Shown: positions 34,876-44,712 of the stretch, in pieces
Position numbering within the stretch: the first letter of the stretch is position 1
How the letters are laid out: each line of letters opens with the position of its first letter
DNA from: Lacihabitans sp. CCS-44
Lineage (GTDB): Bacteria > Bacteroidota > Bacteroidia > Cytophagales > Spirosomataceae
DNA: 64,000 nucleotides
Assembly (NCBI RefSeq): GCF_024343735.1
Contig: NZ_RJUE01000009.1
Span: forward strand, 1 to 64,000
Direction of reading: 5' to 3'
The notes under the pieces: model-generated
Seen by the model: only the letters and a program-made list of their open reading frames with translations
Told to the model about the DNA's origin: nothing
Databases searched by the model: none
Made by a program: the position numbers and the translations under genes

Positions 34876-35664
34876 ATGAAAAAACAAAACCTTATTCCTG
34901 TCCTTTGTCTTTCGCTTATCACGACATTTGCAATAGGTCAAAATAAATATCCAAATACGCCACCAGAAGTATCTCCAATGCCTATGAAGCCAGAGATGAC
35001 CGAGATTTGGGACCCTGAAGTGCGTGTAGTTACACCAGCCAAAAAACTAGGCGATGCTCCTTCGGATGCTATCATACTTTTTGACGGTAAAAATCTTGAC
35101 CAATGGGTGAGCCAAAAAGATATTACAAAACCAGCACCTTGGAAAATAGTAGACAATGACCACATGGAAGTGGTACCTCAAAGTGGTGGAATTCAAACAA
35201 AATTGAAGTTTGGAGATTGTCAAATTCATATTGAGTTTAGTGCTCCTGATGAAGTTCAGGATGTAGGTCAAGGTCGTGGGAACAGCGGATTATTTTTGCA
35301 AAACAGATACGAGTTGCAGATTTTGGACAATTTTAACAACAGAACTTATGCAAATGGTCAGGCTGGAAGTATATACAAAGACGTTCCGCCATTGGTAAAC
35401 GCCATGCGTAGCCCATTGGAATGGAATTCTTATGATGTTATTTATACAGCAGTGAGGTACAAAGCCGACGGCAGAGTAGATGCTCCTGCAAGAATCACGG
35501 TATTGCACAATGGCGTTTTGGTACAAAACAATACCACGATTGCGGGTTTAACCAACTATATTGGCTTACACATGTACCCTGCCGCTCATGGCGACGATGT
35601 GATTTCACTTCAAGACCACGGCAATAAAACACAATTCAGAAATATCTGGATTAGGAAATTGTAA
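34876..35664 (+). CDS. DUF1080 (3-keto-disaccharide hydrolase-like) secreted protein
   Basis: The 262-residue product has a signal peptide (LIPVLCLSLITTFAIGQ) and one DUF1080 concanavalin-like domain: ILFDGKNLDQWVS, then CQIHIEFSAP, GRGNSGLFLQNRYELQILD, AGSIYKDVPP, and the end GLHMYPAAHGDD. DUF1080 proteins act on glycosidic bonds of 3-keto sugars in some characterised members, and most are periplasmic. The domain looks complete. Single gene. Confidence 0.85.
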   Translation: MKKQNLIPVLCLSLITTFAIGQNKYPNTPPEVSPMPMKPEMTEIWDPEVRVVTPAKKLGDAPSDAIILFDGKNLDQWVSQKDITKPAPWKIVDNDHMEVVPQSGGIQTKLKFGDCQIHIEFSAPDEVQDVGQGRGNSGLFLQNRYELQILDNFNNRTYANGQAGSIYKDVPPLVNAMRSPLEWNSYDVIYTAVRYKADGRVDAPARITVLHNGVLVQNNTTIAGLTNYIGLHMYPAAHGDDVISLQDHGNKTQFRNIWIRKL

Positions 35665-35684
35665 TTTTAAAACTCAAAATATGT

Positions 35685-35713
35685 AAGGGAGAGCTGACAC
35701 TCTCCCTTTTTTT
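35685..35713 (+). terminator. Terminator of the DUF1080 gene
   Basis: GGGAGAG (35687-35693) pairs with CTCTCCC (35700-35706) around CTGACA, followed by seven T. It abuts the start codon of prmC, so prmC must use a promoter upstream of or inside this region, or readthrough. Confidence 0.88.
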
Positions 35714-36550
35714 ATGATGCTTGACCTCAAATCCGAATATAAACGCTGTTGCGAACAGGTAAAAGCTTATGAACCCTCAGAAGCTAAAGAGATAGTCTTT
35801 ATAGTTTTCAATGAACTTCTGGGCGTTACCAAAAATGACTTAATTACTTCAACATCAATCTCTGAAGAGCAATTATCTGGAGTTGATAACATCATAAAAC
35901 GTATCAATAATTTTGAGCCTATTCAGTATATTTTGGGCAAGACATGGTTTTGTGAGCATAGTTTTTTTGTAAACGAAAACGTGCTTATTCCTCGACCAGA
36001 AACCGAGGAATTGGTTCAGCGAGCCATCAGCCTAACACCCAAAACTGTATTAGATTTAGGAACTGGAAGCGGTTGTATTGCTATCAGTACGGCATTGGGT
36101 TTAAAAAATGCCGAGGTTTTTGCTATTGATATTTCTGAAAATGCACTAGATATTGCAAAAAGAAATAATGAAAATCTGAAAGCAAATGTAAACATCCAAG
36201 AAGCCGATATATTAAATTTTGAAAGTCCATTTGGTGAACAGAAATTTGACTTGATTGTCAGCAATCCACCGTACGTAAAAGAGAATGAGATGCCCGATAT
36301 GCGGGAGAATGTCTTGAACTTCGAGCCGCATTTGGCACTTTTTGTAAGTAATGATGACCCATTGATTTTTTACAAAAAAATTGCAGAAATAGGGAAAGTT
36401 TATTTAGAAGATGAAGGCCATGTTTTGGTAGAAATTAATAGTTATTTAGGCAAAGAAACTTGTGAAGCATTTACAGATTCTGGATATTCTGAGGTAGAAT
36501 TAATTCAAGATTTCTTCGGGAAAGACCGTATGGTTCTGGCAAAAAAATGA
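35714..36550 (+). CDS. prmC: Release factor glutamine methyltransferase
   Basis: The 278-residue methyltransferase has the SAM-binding LDLGTGSGCIAIS near residue 115 and the catalytic NPPYV near 187, which binds the glutamine side chain. The N-terminal helical bundle ends in QYILGKTWF and FVNENVLIPRPETEELV. PrmC methylates the GGQ glutamine of RF1 and RF2. It starts right after a strong terminator, at ATG 35714 (or the next ATG at 35717). Confidence 0.93.
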   Translation: MMLDLKSEYKRCCEQVKAYEPSEAKEIVFIVFNELLGVTKNDLITSTSISEEQLSGVDNIIKRINNFEPIQYILGKTWFCEHSFFVNENVLIPRPETEELVQRAISLTPKTVLDLGTGSGCIAISTALGLKNAEVFAIDISENALDIAKRNNENLKANVNIQEADILNFESPFGEQKFDLIVSNPPYVKENEMPDMRENVLNFEPHLALFVSNDDPLIFYKKIAEIGKVYLEDEGHVLVEINSYLGKETCEAFTDSGYSEVELIQDFFGKDRMVLAKK

Positions 36551-36619
36551 GCGTTTTTCAATTCAAATTCGCCCAATTAAATATATTTAGCTAAATTCAC
36601 ATCTTTGAAAACCTCTTCC

Positions 36620-37591
36620 ATGAATAAAATAGATTCTTTATATAAAAAAATAGATGATGTACTTGCCGAAGTTCACAAAGTGGTCATCGGGCAAGAATAT
36701 CTTATCAATAGATTGCTGATTGGTTTGTTTACGGACGGTCATATTTTGCTTGAAGGTGTCCCAGGATTGGCCAAAACCAAAACAGTGAACACACTCGCAA
36801 AAGTATTGGACTTAGGCTTTAGAAGAGTACAATTCACACCCGACTTATTGCCTTCGGATTTGGTCGGAACGATGATATACAACCAAAAATCAGGTGATTT
36901 TGAAGTAAAAAAAGGACCAATATTCGCAAACCTTATTCTGGCCGATGAAGTAAACCGTGCCCCAGCTAAGGTGCAATCTGCTTTGTTAGAAGCCATGGCA
37001 GAGAAACAGATTACCATTGGTGAGGAATCATTTCAGTTAGATCCTCCATTCTTGGTAATGGCCACCCAAAACCCTGTGGAGCAGGAAGGTACTTATCCCC
37101 TACCCGAAGCCCAAGTGGATAGATTTATGATGAAGGTCTATGTTGATTATCTCGATAAAAAGTCGGAATTGGAGATGATTCGTAAGATAGCCAACATGGA
37201 TTTTAAAGAAAATGTTAAGTCGGTTTTGGGAAAAAACGATATTCTCGAAATCAAGAAAATCATCAACGGCATCACGATTTCGGATATGTTGGAACGCTAC
37301 ATTGTCGAGTTGGTTTTTGCCACACGAAATCCTGAAGATTATGGCCTGAAAGAAGAAGCGAGATATATTCAATACGGTGTTTCACCAAGGGCAGGAATAG
37401 CGATTCACAAAGCTGCAAAAGCCTTAGCTTTCTTTGACAAACGCGATTATGTGCTACCCGAAGACATCAAAGCCGTAGTAAGCGATGTATTCAACCACCG
37501 CATCATTCTCAACTACGAAGCCGAAGCCGACGGTATCAATACCCGTCAGATTGTTGAGGCAATTTTGAAGAAAGTTGCTATTGGGGGATGA
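36620..37591 (+). CDS. MoxR-family AAA ATPase
   Basis: I place the start at ATG 36620 (NKIDSLYKKIDDVLAE). The enzyme has LLEGVPGLAKTKTVN (Walker A), LADEVNRAPAKVQSALLEAM (Walker B), and ATQNPVEQEGTYPLPEAQ (sensor 1). Members act with VWA-domain and DUF58 proteins in folding or metal insertion, normally encoded directly downstream. Here no DUF58 or VWA gene follows; the next gene runs on the opposite strand. The sequence is complete. A TTG at 36605 would add five residues. Confidence 0.92.
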   Translation: MNKIDSLYKKIDDVLAEVHKVVIGQEYLINRLLIGLFTDGHILLEGVPGLAKTKTVNTLAKVLDLGFRRVQFTPDLLPSDLVGTMIYNQKSGDFEVKKGPIFANLILADEVNRAPAKVQSALLEAMAEKQITIGEESFQLDPPFLVMATQNPVEQEGTYPLPEAQVDRFMMKVYVDYLDKKSELEMIRKIANMDFKENVKSVLGKNDILEIKKIINGITISDMLERYIVELVFATRNPEDYGLKEEARYIQYGVSPRAGIAIHKAAKALAFFDKRDYVLPEDIKAVVSDVFNHRIILNYEAEADGINTRQIVEAILKKVAIGG

Positions 37592-37736
37592 GGGAATTGA
37601 CGATTGATTCGATTTTAGATTGATTCGATTGGCGATTTTAGATTGATGGTATATTTCAGGCTTTCGAATATAATTTATCGACACAGAAGGCCTTGAATTA
37701 ATAGACTGGCAGACAATTTCATTAAATAACAATCTT

Positions 37737-38204
37737 TCAAGAATCCTTTTTTCCCGACAATTGGTCTATGTCATTCAAATCACGGCTTCGTCCAGCAGCC
37801 TTTTTTGCTTCAATTAAATGATGAAATTGAATACTTCGAACACCAAATCCTTCTTGTTCAAAAACTTTGGATTCTTTATATGAATGGTCAAATTCCAATC
37901 CTTTTACAACCGTCAACAATTCAATTGAAACTGGAGGACGACCAAAAGTAAAAACATCGAAGTCTTTGGTATTAAGAAACTTGTCTAATGTGAGATCGAA
38001 CATTGGCATCCCAAAAATACCAAATGCTGAGGTTAATTTTTTGAAATTAGCTTCTGTAGGTTTAATCCATAGGTCTAAGTCACCAGTTGTCCTTGCATAG
38101 CCATGCAATATAACTGAGTAGCCACCAACCAAAAGATACTCAACTTCCGCCTGGTTAAGAGCTTTAATAAAATCTTGAAAATCTTCATTAAATATGTTTC
38201 CCAT
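37737..38204 (-). CDS. Nucleotidyltransferase-fold protein (AbiEii/DUF6036-like)
   Basis: The 155-residue protein has the nucleotidyltransferase core EYLLVGGYSVILHG followed by GDLDLWIKP, giving GGYS (27-30) and the metal-binding Asp42-x-Asp44. The third acidic residue may lie in VSIELLTVVKG. It starts within the stop codon of the small upstream gene (shared A in TGATG), so the pair is translationally coupled. The arrangement resembles MNT-based toxin-antitoxin or AbiE-like modules, though the partner's role is unproven. The neighbouring genes (moxR, hemB) are unrelated housekeeping genes, so this is an inserted accessory pair. Confidence 0.78.
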   Translation of the reverse strand: MGNIFNEDFQDFIKALNQAEVEYLLVGGYSVILHGYARTTGDLDLWIKPTEANFKKLTSAFGIFGMPMFDLTLDKFLNTKDFDVFTFGRPPVSIELLTVVKGLEFDHSYKESKVFEQEGFGVRSIQFHHLIEAKKAAGRSRDLNDIDQLSGKKDS

Positions 38205-38401
38205 CAGCTATTCTTTCGCATGGAGAAAACGGTCCTATCCATTCGTGGAGGATTGTTAATATCAAAATTATAAACAATTGAATTCAAATAAAATGATGCT
38301 TCCAGTCTTTCTTTGACAGTGCTCGACTGCCAGAAATCTTTAATTCTTTGCTCATTGTCTTCAAATTTACCAGCCCAAGATGCGTTTCTATCCAACTTCA
38401 T
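38204..38401 (-). CDS. Small partner protein of the nucleotidyltransferase
   Basis: The likely start is the ATG at 38401 (MKLDRNASWAGKF), giving 65 residues; the longer frame from 38458 overlaps hemB. The product has no recognisable domain, is charged, and ends RMDRTVFSMRKNS. The stop codon TGA overlaps the nucleotidyltransferase ATG by one base. Its size and coupling make it a candidate antitoxin, toxin or substrate-binding partner. Confidence 0.65.
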   Translation of the reverse strand: MKLDRNASWAGKFEDNEQRIKDFWQSSTVKERLEASFYLNSIVYNFDINNPPRMDRTVFSMRKNS

Positions 38402-38447
38402 GGTTAATTGAATTTTATCAAATATACAAATAAAAATTGATTCAGAA

Positions 38448-39507
<1,060 letters not shown>

Positions 39508-39534
39508 CAATTTTGAATATTGGTTTGAATACTA

Positions 39535-40416
39535 TCAAGCTCCTTTCAAAGCTTCCGCTCCACCAACAATCTCCAAAATCTCTTTGGTGATGGCTGCTTG
39601 ACGTGAACGGTTATATTCTATCTTAAGTGCTTTTAAAAGCTCACCTCCGTTTTCTGTTGCTTTGTCCATGGCTGTCATTCTAGCTCCATGCTCTGAGGCG
39701 TTGGAATCTAAAACAGCTTTGAAAACTGACAACTTTATGGCTTTTGGTATCAACTCAAGAATGATTTCTTCCTCAGAAGGCTCAAAGATATAATCAGTGT
39801 TCGAAGTTTTCTCTTCTGTTTCTTCGCTTACCAAAGGAAGGATTTTCTCCGTTCTGATAATTTGAGTCGCAACGTTTTTGAATTCATTGTAAACCAAAAC
39901 CACTTCGTCATAAGTTCCTTCAGCAAAAGCAGCCATTACTTTTTCAGCAGCCTCTTTGGCAGTATCAAAACTTAATCTTTGGAAAATATCCGTAAACTCG
40001 TTGTCTACTTTTATACCTCTTCTTGCAAAAGCCTCACTACCTTTTTTACCCAAAGACAACACCGAAATATTGCCTTTTTCGAGTTGAACAGGGTAGTTTT
40101 CGTTGATAAAAGCAACTGCAGCTTTAATCACGTTGGTATTGAAAGCTCCACAAAGACCTCTGTCTGATGTCACCATCACTATAAGGACGTTTTTCACTTC
40201 TCTTACCTGCGTGTATGGGCTAGATGCTCCCACCTCCGTGCCTTGAGAAACCTGAGCAATAAGCTCGTTGAGTTTCTTGGCATAAGGTCTCATCTGAATG
40301 ATTCTATCCTGAGCTCTTCTCAACTTCGCCGCCGCCACCATCTTCATGGCTTTGGTGATTTGCATGGTAGAGTTTACCGAGGTTATTCTATTTCTTACTT
40401 CTTTTAATGAAGCCAT
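39535..40416 (-). CDS. atpG: F-type ATP synthase gamma subunit
   Basis: The 293-residue protein has the gamma-subunit N-terminus (LKEVRNRITSVNSTMQITKAMKM shown in part as RNRITSVNSTMQITKAM), VMVTSDRGLCGAFNTNVI in the middle, and the C-terminal helix ARMTAMDKATENGGELL with QAAITKEILEIVGGAEAL. Gamma is the rotor shaft of the F1 sector. In most bacteria atpG directly follows atpA; here two small genes (DUF4160 and DUF2442) intervene, yet the strand and spacing suggest one transcript. Confidence 0.95.
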   Translation of the reverse strand: MASLKEVRNRITSVNSTMQITKAMKMVAAAKLRRAQDRIIQMRPYAKKLNELIAQVSQGTEVGASSPYTQVREVKNVLIVMVTSDRGLCGAFNTNVIKAAVAFINENYPVQLEKGNISVLSLGKKGSEAFARRGIKVDNEFTDIFQRLSFDTAKEAAEKVMAAFAEGTYDEVVLVYNEFKNVATQIIRTEKILPLVSEETEEKTSNTDYIFEPSEEEIILELIPKAIKLSVFKAVLDSNASEHGARMTAMDKATENGGELLKALKIEYNRSRQAAITKEILEIVGGAEALKGA

Positions 40417-40467
40417 TTCGATATACGATTAATCTTTATGACGATTTATTCGATTTTACTTTAATAA

Positions 40468-40722
40468 CTAAACTGAAATTTTTCCTTTGTAAAGTTGAGA
40501 AACTGGAAATATCAAATCCCAATTCTCGCCCCAAACTACATTTCCACTTTCAATTTTAAATTTTTGGAAATTTTCTATTTCCTTATATTTATTGAATTGA
40601 GGATGAGAATGCTTTTTAAGAAAACTTTCAAAATCCACTATTTTGGAACTCCCATCATTGAAATTTACTTTCAACAAATAAGAACCTTGATAATCTGCAC
40701 TTATAACATCAACTGTCTTCAT
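40468..40722 (-). CDS. DUF2442 domain protein
   Basis: The 84-residue protein has the DUF2442 look: VISADYQGSYLLKVNFNDGSSKIVDFESF and SGNVVWGENWDLIFPV (in part). Members are encoded next to DUF4160 proteins throughout bacteria and are regarded as candidate toxin-antitoxin partners. Its start overlaps the DUF4160 stop by 4 bp. It lies 52 bp before atpG. Confidence 0.85.
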   Translation of the reverse strand: MKTVDVISADYQGSYLLKVNFNDGSSKIVDFESFLKKHSHPQFNKYKEIENFQKFKIESGNVVWGENWDLIFPVSQLYKGKISV

Positions 40723-41012
40723 ATCTTTTTAGAAATTTTTTCTAATTTAATTTCTGTTTTATATACAAAAAAGTCAACCCACTTTTTTACAATTTCCTTC
40801 GCATAAACATTGACGAAGTCTTGTGCATTTTTCAAATCAGCCTGTTCCAAATGGTCTCTTCCTCTGACTTTCCGCTTTTTTATTTCTTTTACCTCTTGAT
40901 TTTCTATGATAATCTCAAACACCGTTTCTTTGCCTGCATGAACATGAATAGGTTCGTGTTCGTTGGAATAAAAGAAAAACGCAATGTTCAGATATTCATA
41001 TATCTTTGGCAT
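40719..41012 (-). CDS. DUF4160 domain protein
   Basis: The 97-residue protein begins MPKIYEYLNIAFFFYSNEH and continues EPIHVHAGK, the DUF4160 signature (short acidic/aromatic N-terminus with the HVH pair). The C-terminal half is basic. DUF4160 and DUF2442 genes almost always occur as a pair. It begins only 2 bp after the atpA stop, so it depends on the atp transcript, and it overlaps the DUF2442 gene by 4 bp. This puts a candidate toxin-antitoxin pair inside an ATP synthase operon. Confidence 0.88.
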   Translation of the reverse strand: MPKIYEYLNIAFFFYSNEHEPIHVHAGKETVFEIIIENQEVKEIKKRKVRGRDHLEQADLKNAQDFVNVYAKEIVKKWVDFFVYKTEIKLEKISKKI

Positions 41013-41014
41013 TA

Positions 41015-42598
41015 TTAAGCGTACTTCTTAGCCAAGTCTTTTCCGAAAGATATAATATAATCTGTATCTTCCTTCTCCATTTTACCTTTCGAAAGATTTT
41101 CGATGATAGCTGGCTTGGTTGATTTCAAGATAGTCAAGAATTCAGTTTCATATTCTTTCACTCTTGTAACAGGCACTAAGTCCATGATACCGTTGATAGA
41201 TCCGAAAATGATGGCTACTTGGTCACCTACTGGGCTTGGCTGATATTGTCCTTGCTTCAAAATCTCTTGGTTACGACGACCACGCTCAATTACCAATTTG
41301 GTAGCGGCATCAAGGTCAGAACCGAATTTAGAGAAAGCTTCTAGTTCACGGAACTGTGCTTGGTCAAGCTTAAGTGTACCTGCCACTTTTTTCATTGACT
41401 TGATTTGAGCATTACCACCCACACGCGATACCGAGATACCCACGTTGATAGCAGGACGAATACCTGCGTTAAACAAGTTAGACTCCAAGAATATCTGTCC
41501 GTCAGTAATAGAGATTACGTTGGTAGGAATATATGCCGACACGTCACCAGCTTGTGTTTCGATGATTGGAAGGGCTGTTAACGAACCGCCACCTTTAACT
41601 TTTCCAACCAATGAAGGCGGAAGGTCGTTCATCGCCTGAGCGATTTTGTCTGACTGGTTGATTTTGGCGGCACGCTCCAACAATCTTGAGTGAAGATAGA
41701 AAACGTCTCCTGGATAAGCCTCACGACCTGGTGGACGACGAAGCAATAGAGAAACTTCACGATAAGCAACGGCTTGTTTAGACAAGTCATCATATATAAC
41801 AAGGGCTGGACGACCAGTATCTCTAAAATACTCACCAATAGCTGCACCAGTAAATGGAGCAAAAAACTGCATTGGAGAAGGATCAGAAGCTCCAGCGTTT
41901 ACGATTACCGTATAATCCATGGCTCCGTAACGTCTCAAAGTTTGCTCAACTGCCTTAACAGTAGAGTTTTTCTGACCACAAGCTACATATATACAATAAA
42001 CTGGCTCTCCTTTGTCGAAGAATTCTTTTTGGTTGATGATAGTATCAATACAAACGGCAGTTTTACCAGTTTGACGGTCACCGATAACCAACTCACGCTG
42101 ACCACGACCGATTGGAATCATCGCATCCACCGCCTTGATACCTGTTTGAAGAGGCTCAGTTACTGGCTGACGATAGATAACACCTGGTGCTTTTCTTTCC
42201 AATGGCATCTCGAAAAGTTCACCTGTGATAGGTCCGTTACCATCGATTGGCTCTGCAAGGGTATTTACAACACGTCCGATGATGCCTTCACCTACTTTTA
42301 CAGAGGCAATTTCACCCGTACGTTTTGCTATTGCACCTTCTTTGATACCCGCTGAGTCACCTAATAATACGGCTCCAACGTTGTCTTCTTCAAGGTTAAG
42401 TGCAAGTCCTTTCAGACCGTTTTCGAATACGATCAACTCTCCTTGTTGTACTTTTGAAAGTCCATAAATACGAGCAACTCCGTCACCTATTTGGAGTACT
42501 GTACCTACTTCTTCTAATTCTGCTTCGGTTTTTGCACCCGCCAATTGCTCACGCAAAATTGCCGAAACTTCATCTGGTCTAACTGATGCCATGCTCAT
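41015..42598 (-). CDS. atpA: F-type ATP synthase alpha subunit
   Basis: The 527-residue protein has the N-terminal [14 protein letters not shown], Walker [16 protein letters not shown] near residue 170, and the P-loop-linked regions [22 protein letters not shown] and the arginine-finger region [18 protein letters not shown]. The start may be the second ATG (42592). Upstream genes atpB, E, F and H are not present; the intergenic region on that side (42599-42992) begins a divergent lasso-peptide operon. This indicates that the ATP synthase genes are split in the genome. Confidence 0.95.
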   Translation of the reverse strand: MSMASVRPDEVSAILREQLAGAKTEAELEEVGTVLQIGDGVARIYGLSKVQQGELIVFENGLKGLALNLEEDNVGAVLLGDSAGIKEGAIAKRTGEIASVKVGEGIIGRVVNTLAEPIDGNGPITGELFEMPLERKAPGVIYRQPVTEPLQTGIKAVDAMIPIGRGQRELVIGDRQTGKTAVCIDTIINQKEFFDKGEPVYCIYVACGQKNSTVKAVEQTLRRYGAMDYTVIVNAGASDPSPMQFFAPFTGAAIGEYFRDTGRPALVIYDDLSKQAVAYREVSLLLRRPPGREAYPGDVFYLHSRLLERAAKINQSDKIAQAMNDLPPSLVGKVKGGGSLTALPIIETQAGDVSAYIPTNVISITDGQIFLESNLFNAGIRPAINVGISVSRVGGNAQIKSMKKVAGTLKLDQAQFRELEAFSKFGSDLDAATKLVIERGRRNQEILKQGQYQPSPVGDQVAIIFGSINGIMDLVPVTRVKEYETEFLTILKSTKPAIIENLSKGKMEKEDTDYIISFGKDLAKKYA

Positions 42599-42992
42599 TA
42601 TGCTTATTAATTTTATTCTATTTAAAAACGCCTTTCTGAAGAAAAGTCTTCAAAGAGGGTGATTTTTCGGGTGCAAAATAACGAGAAAAATTTCATAATT
42701 CCGATAAAAACCTAAAAAAAAGTATAAAAAGGTAGGATTATTTTGGGATTGTGAAAGCACTTGAAAAAGTTAAAATACTGAAAACAAAAATTATTTCATC
42801 AAAAAATAAATTAATCGCGGAAAACAGGTACTCCAATTATTTTCGTACTTTTGTTATTTAGAATTAGAACAAATAAATTCCACGTATACCTCTAAACTCT
42901 GCTTTCATATAAAAACGTTATCTAAAACAAAGGTTTTAGTGTGACTTATTATTATTTTATCTGTCTTAAAATTTATAAATTTTGTTTATTAT
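42599..42992. promoter_or_regulatory. 394-bp divergent intergenic region between atpA and the lasso locus
   Basis: No gene of any size fits here. TACTTTTG at 42846-42853 matches the -7 box on the plus strand and would give a leader of about 130 nt before the PqqD-like gene. No TTTG element lies at the right distance. Facing atpA, TTATTTTGCACC (near 42680 on the minus strand) is a weak -7-like match. The rest is AT-rich without clear repeats. Confidence 0.45.
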
Positions 42993-43271
42993 ATGGTTGA
43001 TTCATTGGCCAGGTTTCGTACTACAAACCATCAAGTTTCTTCTAATTTGTCTGGTTCTACGGTTATTCTTAATCATAGAGATGGATTTTATTATGAACTT
43101 AATGAGGTTGGAACAGCCATCTGGGAACAATTGAAATTAAATGGAACTACCATTATTGAATTAAAGAAATTGATTCTAAATGAATTTGATGTGGATGACC
43201 AGATTGTTGAGTCCGATATAAACAGAATACTAAGCGAACTTCTGAATGAAAAATTGGTGGAAGTCATTTAA
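42993..43271 (+). CDS. PqqD-like RiPP recognition element (lasso B1)
   Basis: This 92-residue protein has the PqqD fold: VILNHRDGFYYELNEVGTAIWEQL in its central part (GTAIWEQL is the family signature) and a C-terminal helical pair. In lasso and other RiPP pathways such proteins grip the precursor's leader peptide (its Y-x-x-P motif) and present it to the leader peptidase. Its stop overlaps the following B2 gene by 26 bp. The leader of the precursor encoded at 44713 has the motif this protein class recognises, so the match is functionally consistent. Confidence 0.92.
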   Translation: MVDSLARFRTTNHQVSSNLSGSTVILNHRDGFYYELNEVGTAIWEQLKLNGTTIIELKKLILNEFDVDDQIVESDINRILSELLNEKLVEVI

Positions 43272-43677
43272 AACATTTTGGAGACTTTCAAGGTTAAATA
43301 AAGTCGATTCTTTAAAAATCGCAATTTATTTGACTTTTTTTTGGTTTACTCTAAAAATGGTACCGTTTAATAAGTTTATTCGACTTTATAATTACATACT
43401 TCGAAATCATAAATCTACAAATTATAACATCAGCAGGGTTCAAGAAATTACTCAAACCATAAAGACAGTTTCTAGATATCTTGTTTTTGATTCTACTTGT
43501 TTAACGCAAGCCCTCACAGCAAAATTAATTTTACGTTCTATTCCTGATTTGGTTTTAACTATCGGTGTTTCTTTAGTGAACGGATTTGAAGCACACGCTT
43601 GGATTGAAAAAGACAGAATGTATATAATTGGAGATACTCCCTCCTCACACTTTACACCTATTTGGTGTATAGAATAA
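43246..43677 (+). CDS. Lasso-peptide B2 leader peptidase (transglutaminase-like)
   Basis: The 143-residue protein has the small transglutaminase-like core of lasso B2 enzymes: CLTQALTAKLIL with the catalytic cysteine near residue 85, FEAHAWIEKD with histidine near 118, and aspartate in IIGDTPSSH near 129. A hydrophobic stretch (LKIAIYLTFFWFTLKMV) near the N-terminus is usual in this family. B2 cuts the leader from the precursor before ring closure. Start at ATG 43246, overlapping the PqqD gene, so both are made together. Confidence 0.92.
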   Translation: MKNWWKSFKTFWRLSRLNKVDSLKIAIYLTFFWFTLKMVPFNKFIRLYNYILRNHKSTNYNISRVQEITQTIKTVSRYLVFDSTCLTQALTAKLILRSIPDLVLTIGVSLVNGFEAHAWIEKDRMYIIGDTPSSHFTPIWCIE

Positions 43678-43704
43678 AATTTAGCGAATTACCTTATAAA
43701 TTAA

Positions 43705-44673
43705 ATGTTAATGATTATGAAAAAATGCATACTATTACTATTGTCTTGGATGTATAGTTATATCGCTTATTCTCAAGCTTGTGTAGGTACCGGAACAGCA
43801 AATATCACTTTTGTGTCTTCGTCAGGAGAAACATGTAATTACAACATAGCGATGTCTGTTACCACCACTCAAAATGCAGCAAAGGCCGCAAGATTTTCTA
43901 TATTAAATGCAAGTCCAGTAATATCTCCTGTTTGTAAAATAAATTCGACCACGATAATAAATTGTGCAACAGCGACGGGGTTGTCAAACCTTGGAGACGG
44001 CTTTGTTATTACACATACTTTTTCAAATGTGACTTTTCCATGTGGAACTCAACCTCAAGTTAGCATAGAGGGCACAACCAACAATGCTACTTCTAATGGA
44101 TTTAACTGTACCGCAATTACGACTACTTCCAGTAATGCAAATCCTGTAAAAATAAGTTACTTTAAAGGTTTATCTCAAGAGAATCAAATATCACTAAATT
44201 GGGAAACTGAAACTGAAACTAGCTTTAGCCATTTTGTGGTACAAAGAAGCGGGAATGCCCAAGAGTTTGGAGATCTTCAAATCATAAAAGCAAAGGGTGA
44301 ATCCACTGAAAAAACTACTTATCAGTTCATTGATCAAAATCCATTCCCTGGAATGAATTACTACCGTCTTCGCCAATTGGACAACGATGGAAGCATTTCT
44401 TACTCTAAAATCATAGATATTAACGCCGAAGGAGGAGCTTCTGAGACATTGATTTACCCAAATCCGGGCTCAGGAAGCTTTAATATCAAAAGCAACGAGA
44501 CAATTCTTGAATCCGAAGCCTATAATTCAAGTGGAAAAAGTGTAGCTGTAAAACTTGAAAAAAGTGGAGATAAATATCAGCTAGACTTTCTCCAAAAGCC
44601 CGAGAGCGGCCTATACTTCCTCAAAGTAAGAACGCTTAAAGGAATGGTAAAATACAGAATTGCCATATATTAA
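43705..44673 (+). CDS. T9SS-sorted secreted protein with a cysteine-rich N-terminal region
   Basis: The likely start is the ATG at 43717 (MKKCILLLLSWMYSYIAYSQ) with a signal peptide; ATGs at 43705 and 43711 also fit. Residues about 22-145 contain six cysteines (ACVGTGTANITF, GETCNYNI, and others) and form a beta-rich domain I do not recognise. Residues 150-240 look like a fibronectin-type/Ig strand set (ISYFKGLSQENQISLNWETETE), and the last 75 residues are a type A T9SS sorting domain (LIYPNPGSGSFNIKS; ending GMVKYRIAIY). The gene lies in the lasso operon, 27 bp after the B2 stop and 39 bp before the precursor. It may be an anchor or immunity/target protein; this is inference. Confidence 0.8.
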   Translation: MLMIMKKCILLLLSWMYSYIAYSQACVGTGTANITFVSSSGETCNYNIAMSVTTTQNAAKAARFSILNASPVISPVCKINSTTIINCATATGLSNLGDGFVITHTFSNVTFPCGTQPQVSIEGTTNNATSNGFNCTAITTTSSNANPVKISYFKGLSQENQISLNWETETETSFSHFVVQRSGNAQEFGDLQIIKAKGESTEKTTYQFIDQNPFPGMNYYRLRQLDNDGSISYSKIIDINAEGGASETLIYPNPGSGSFNIKSNETILESEAYNSSGKSVAVKLEKSGDKYQLDFLQKPESGLYFLKVRTLKGMVKYRIAIY

Positions 44674-44712
44674 TAATTGTTTGTCAGCAAATACTACTTA
44701 CTTACCCAAAAA

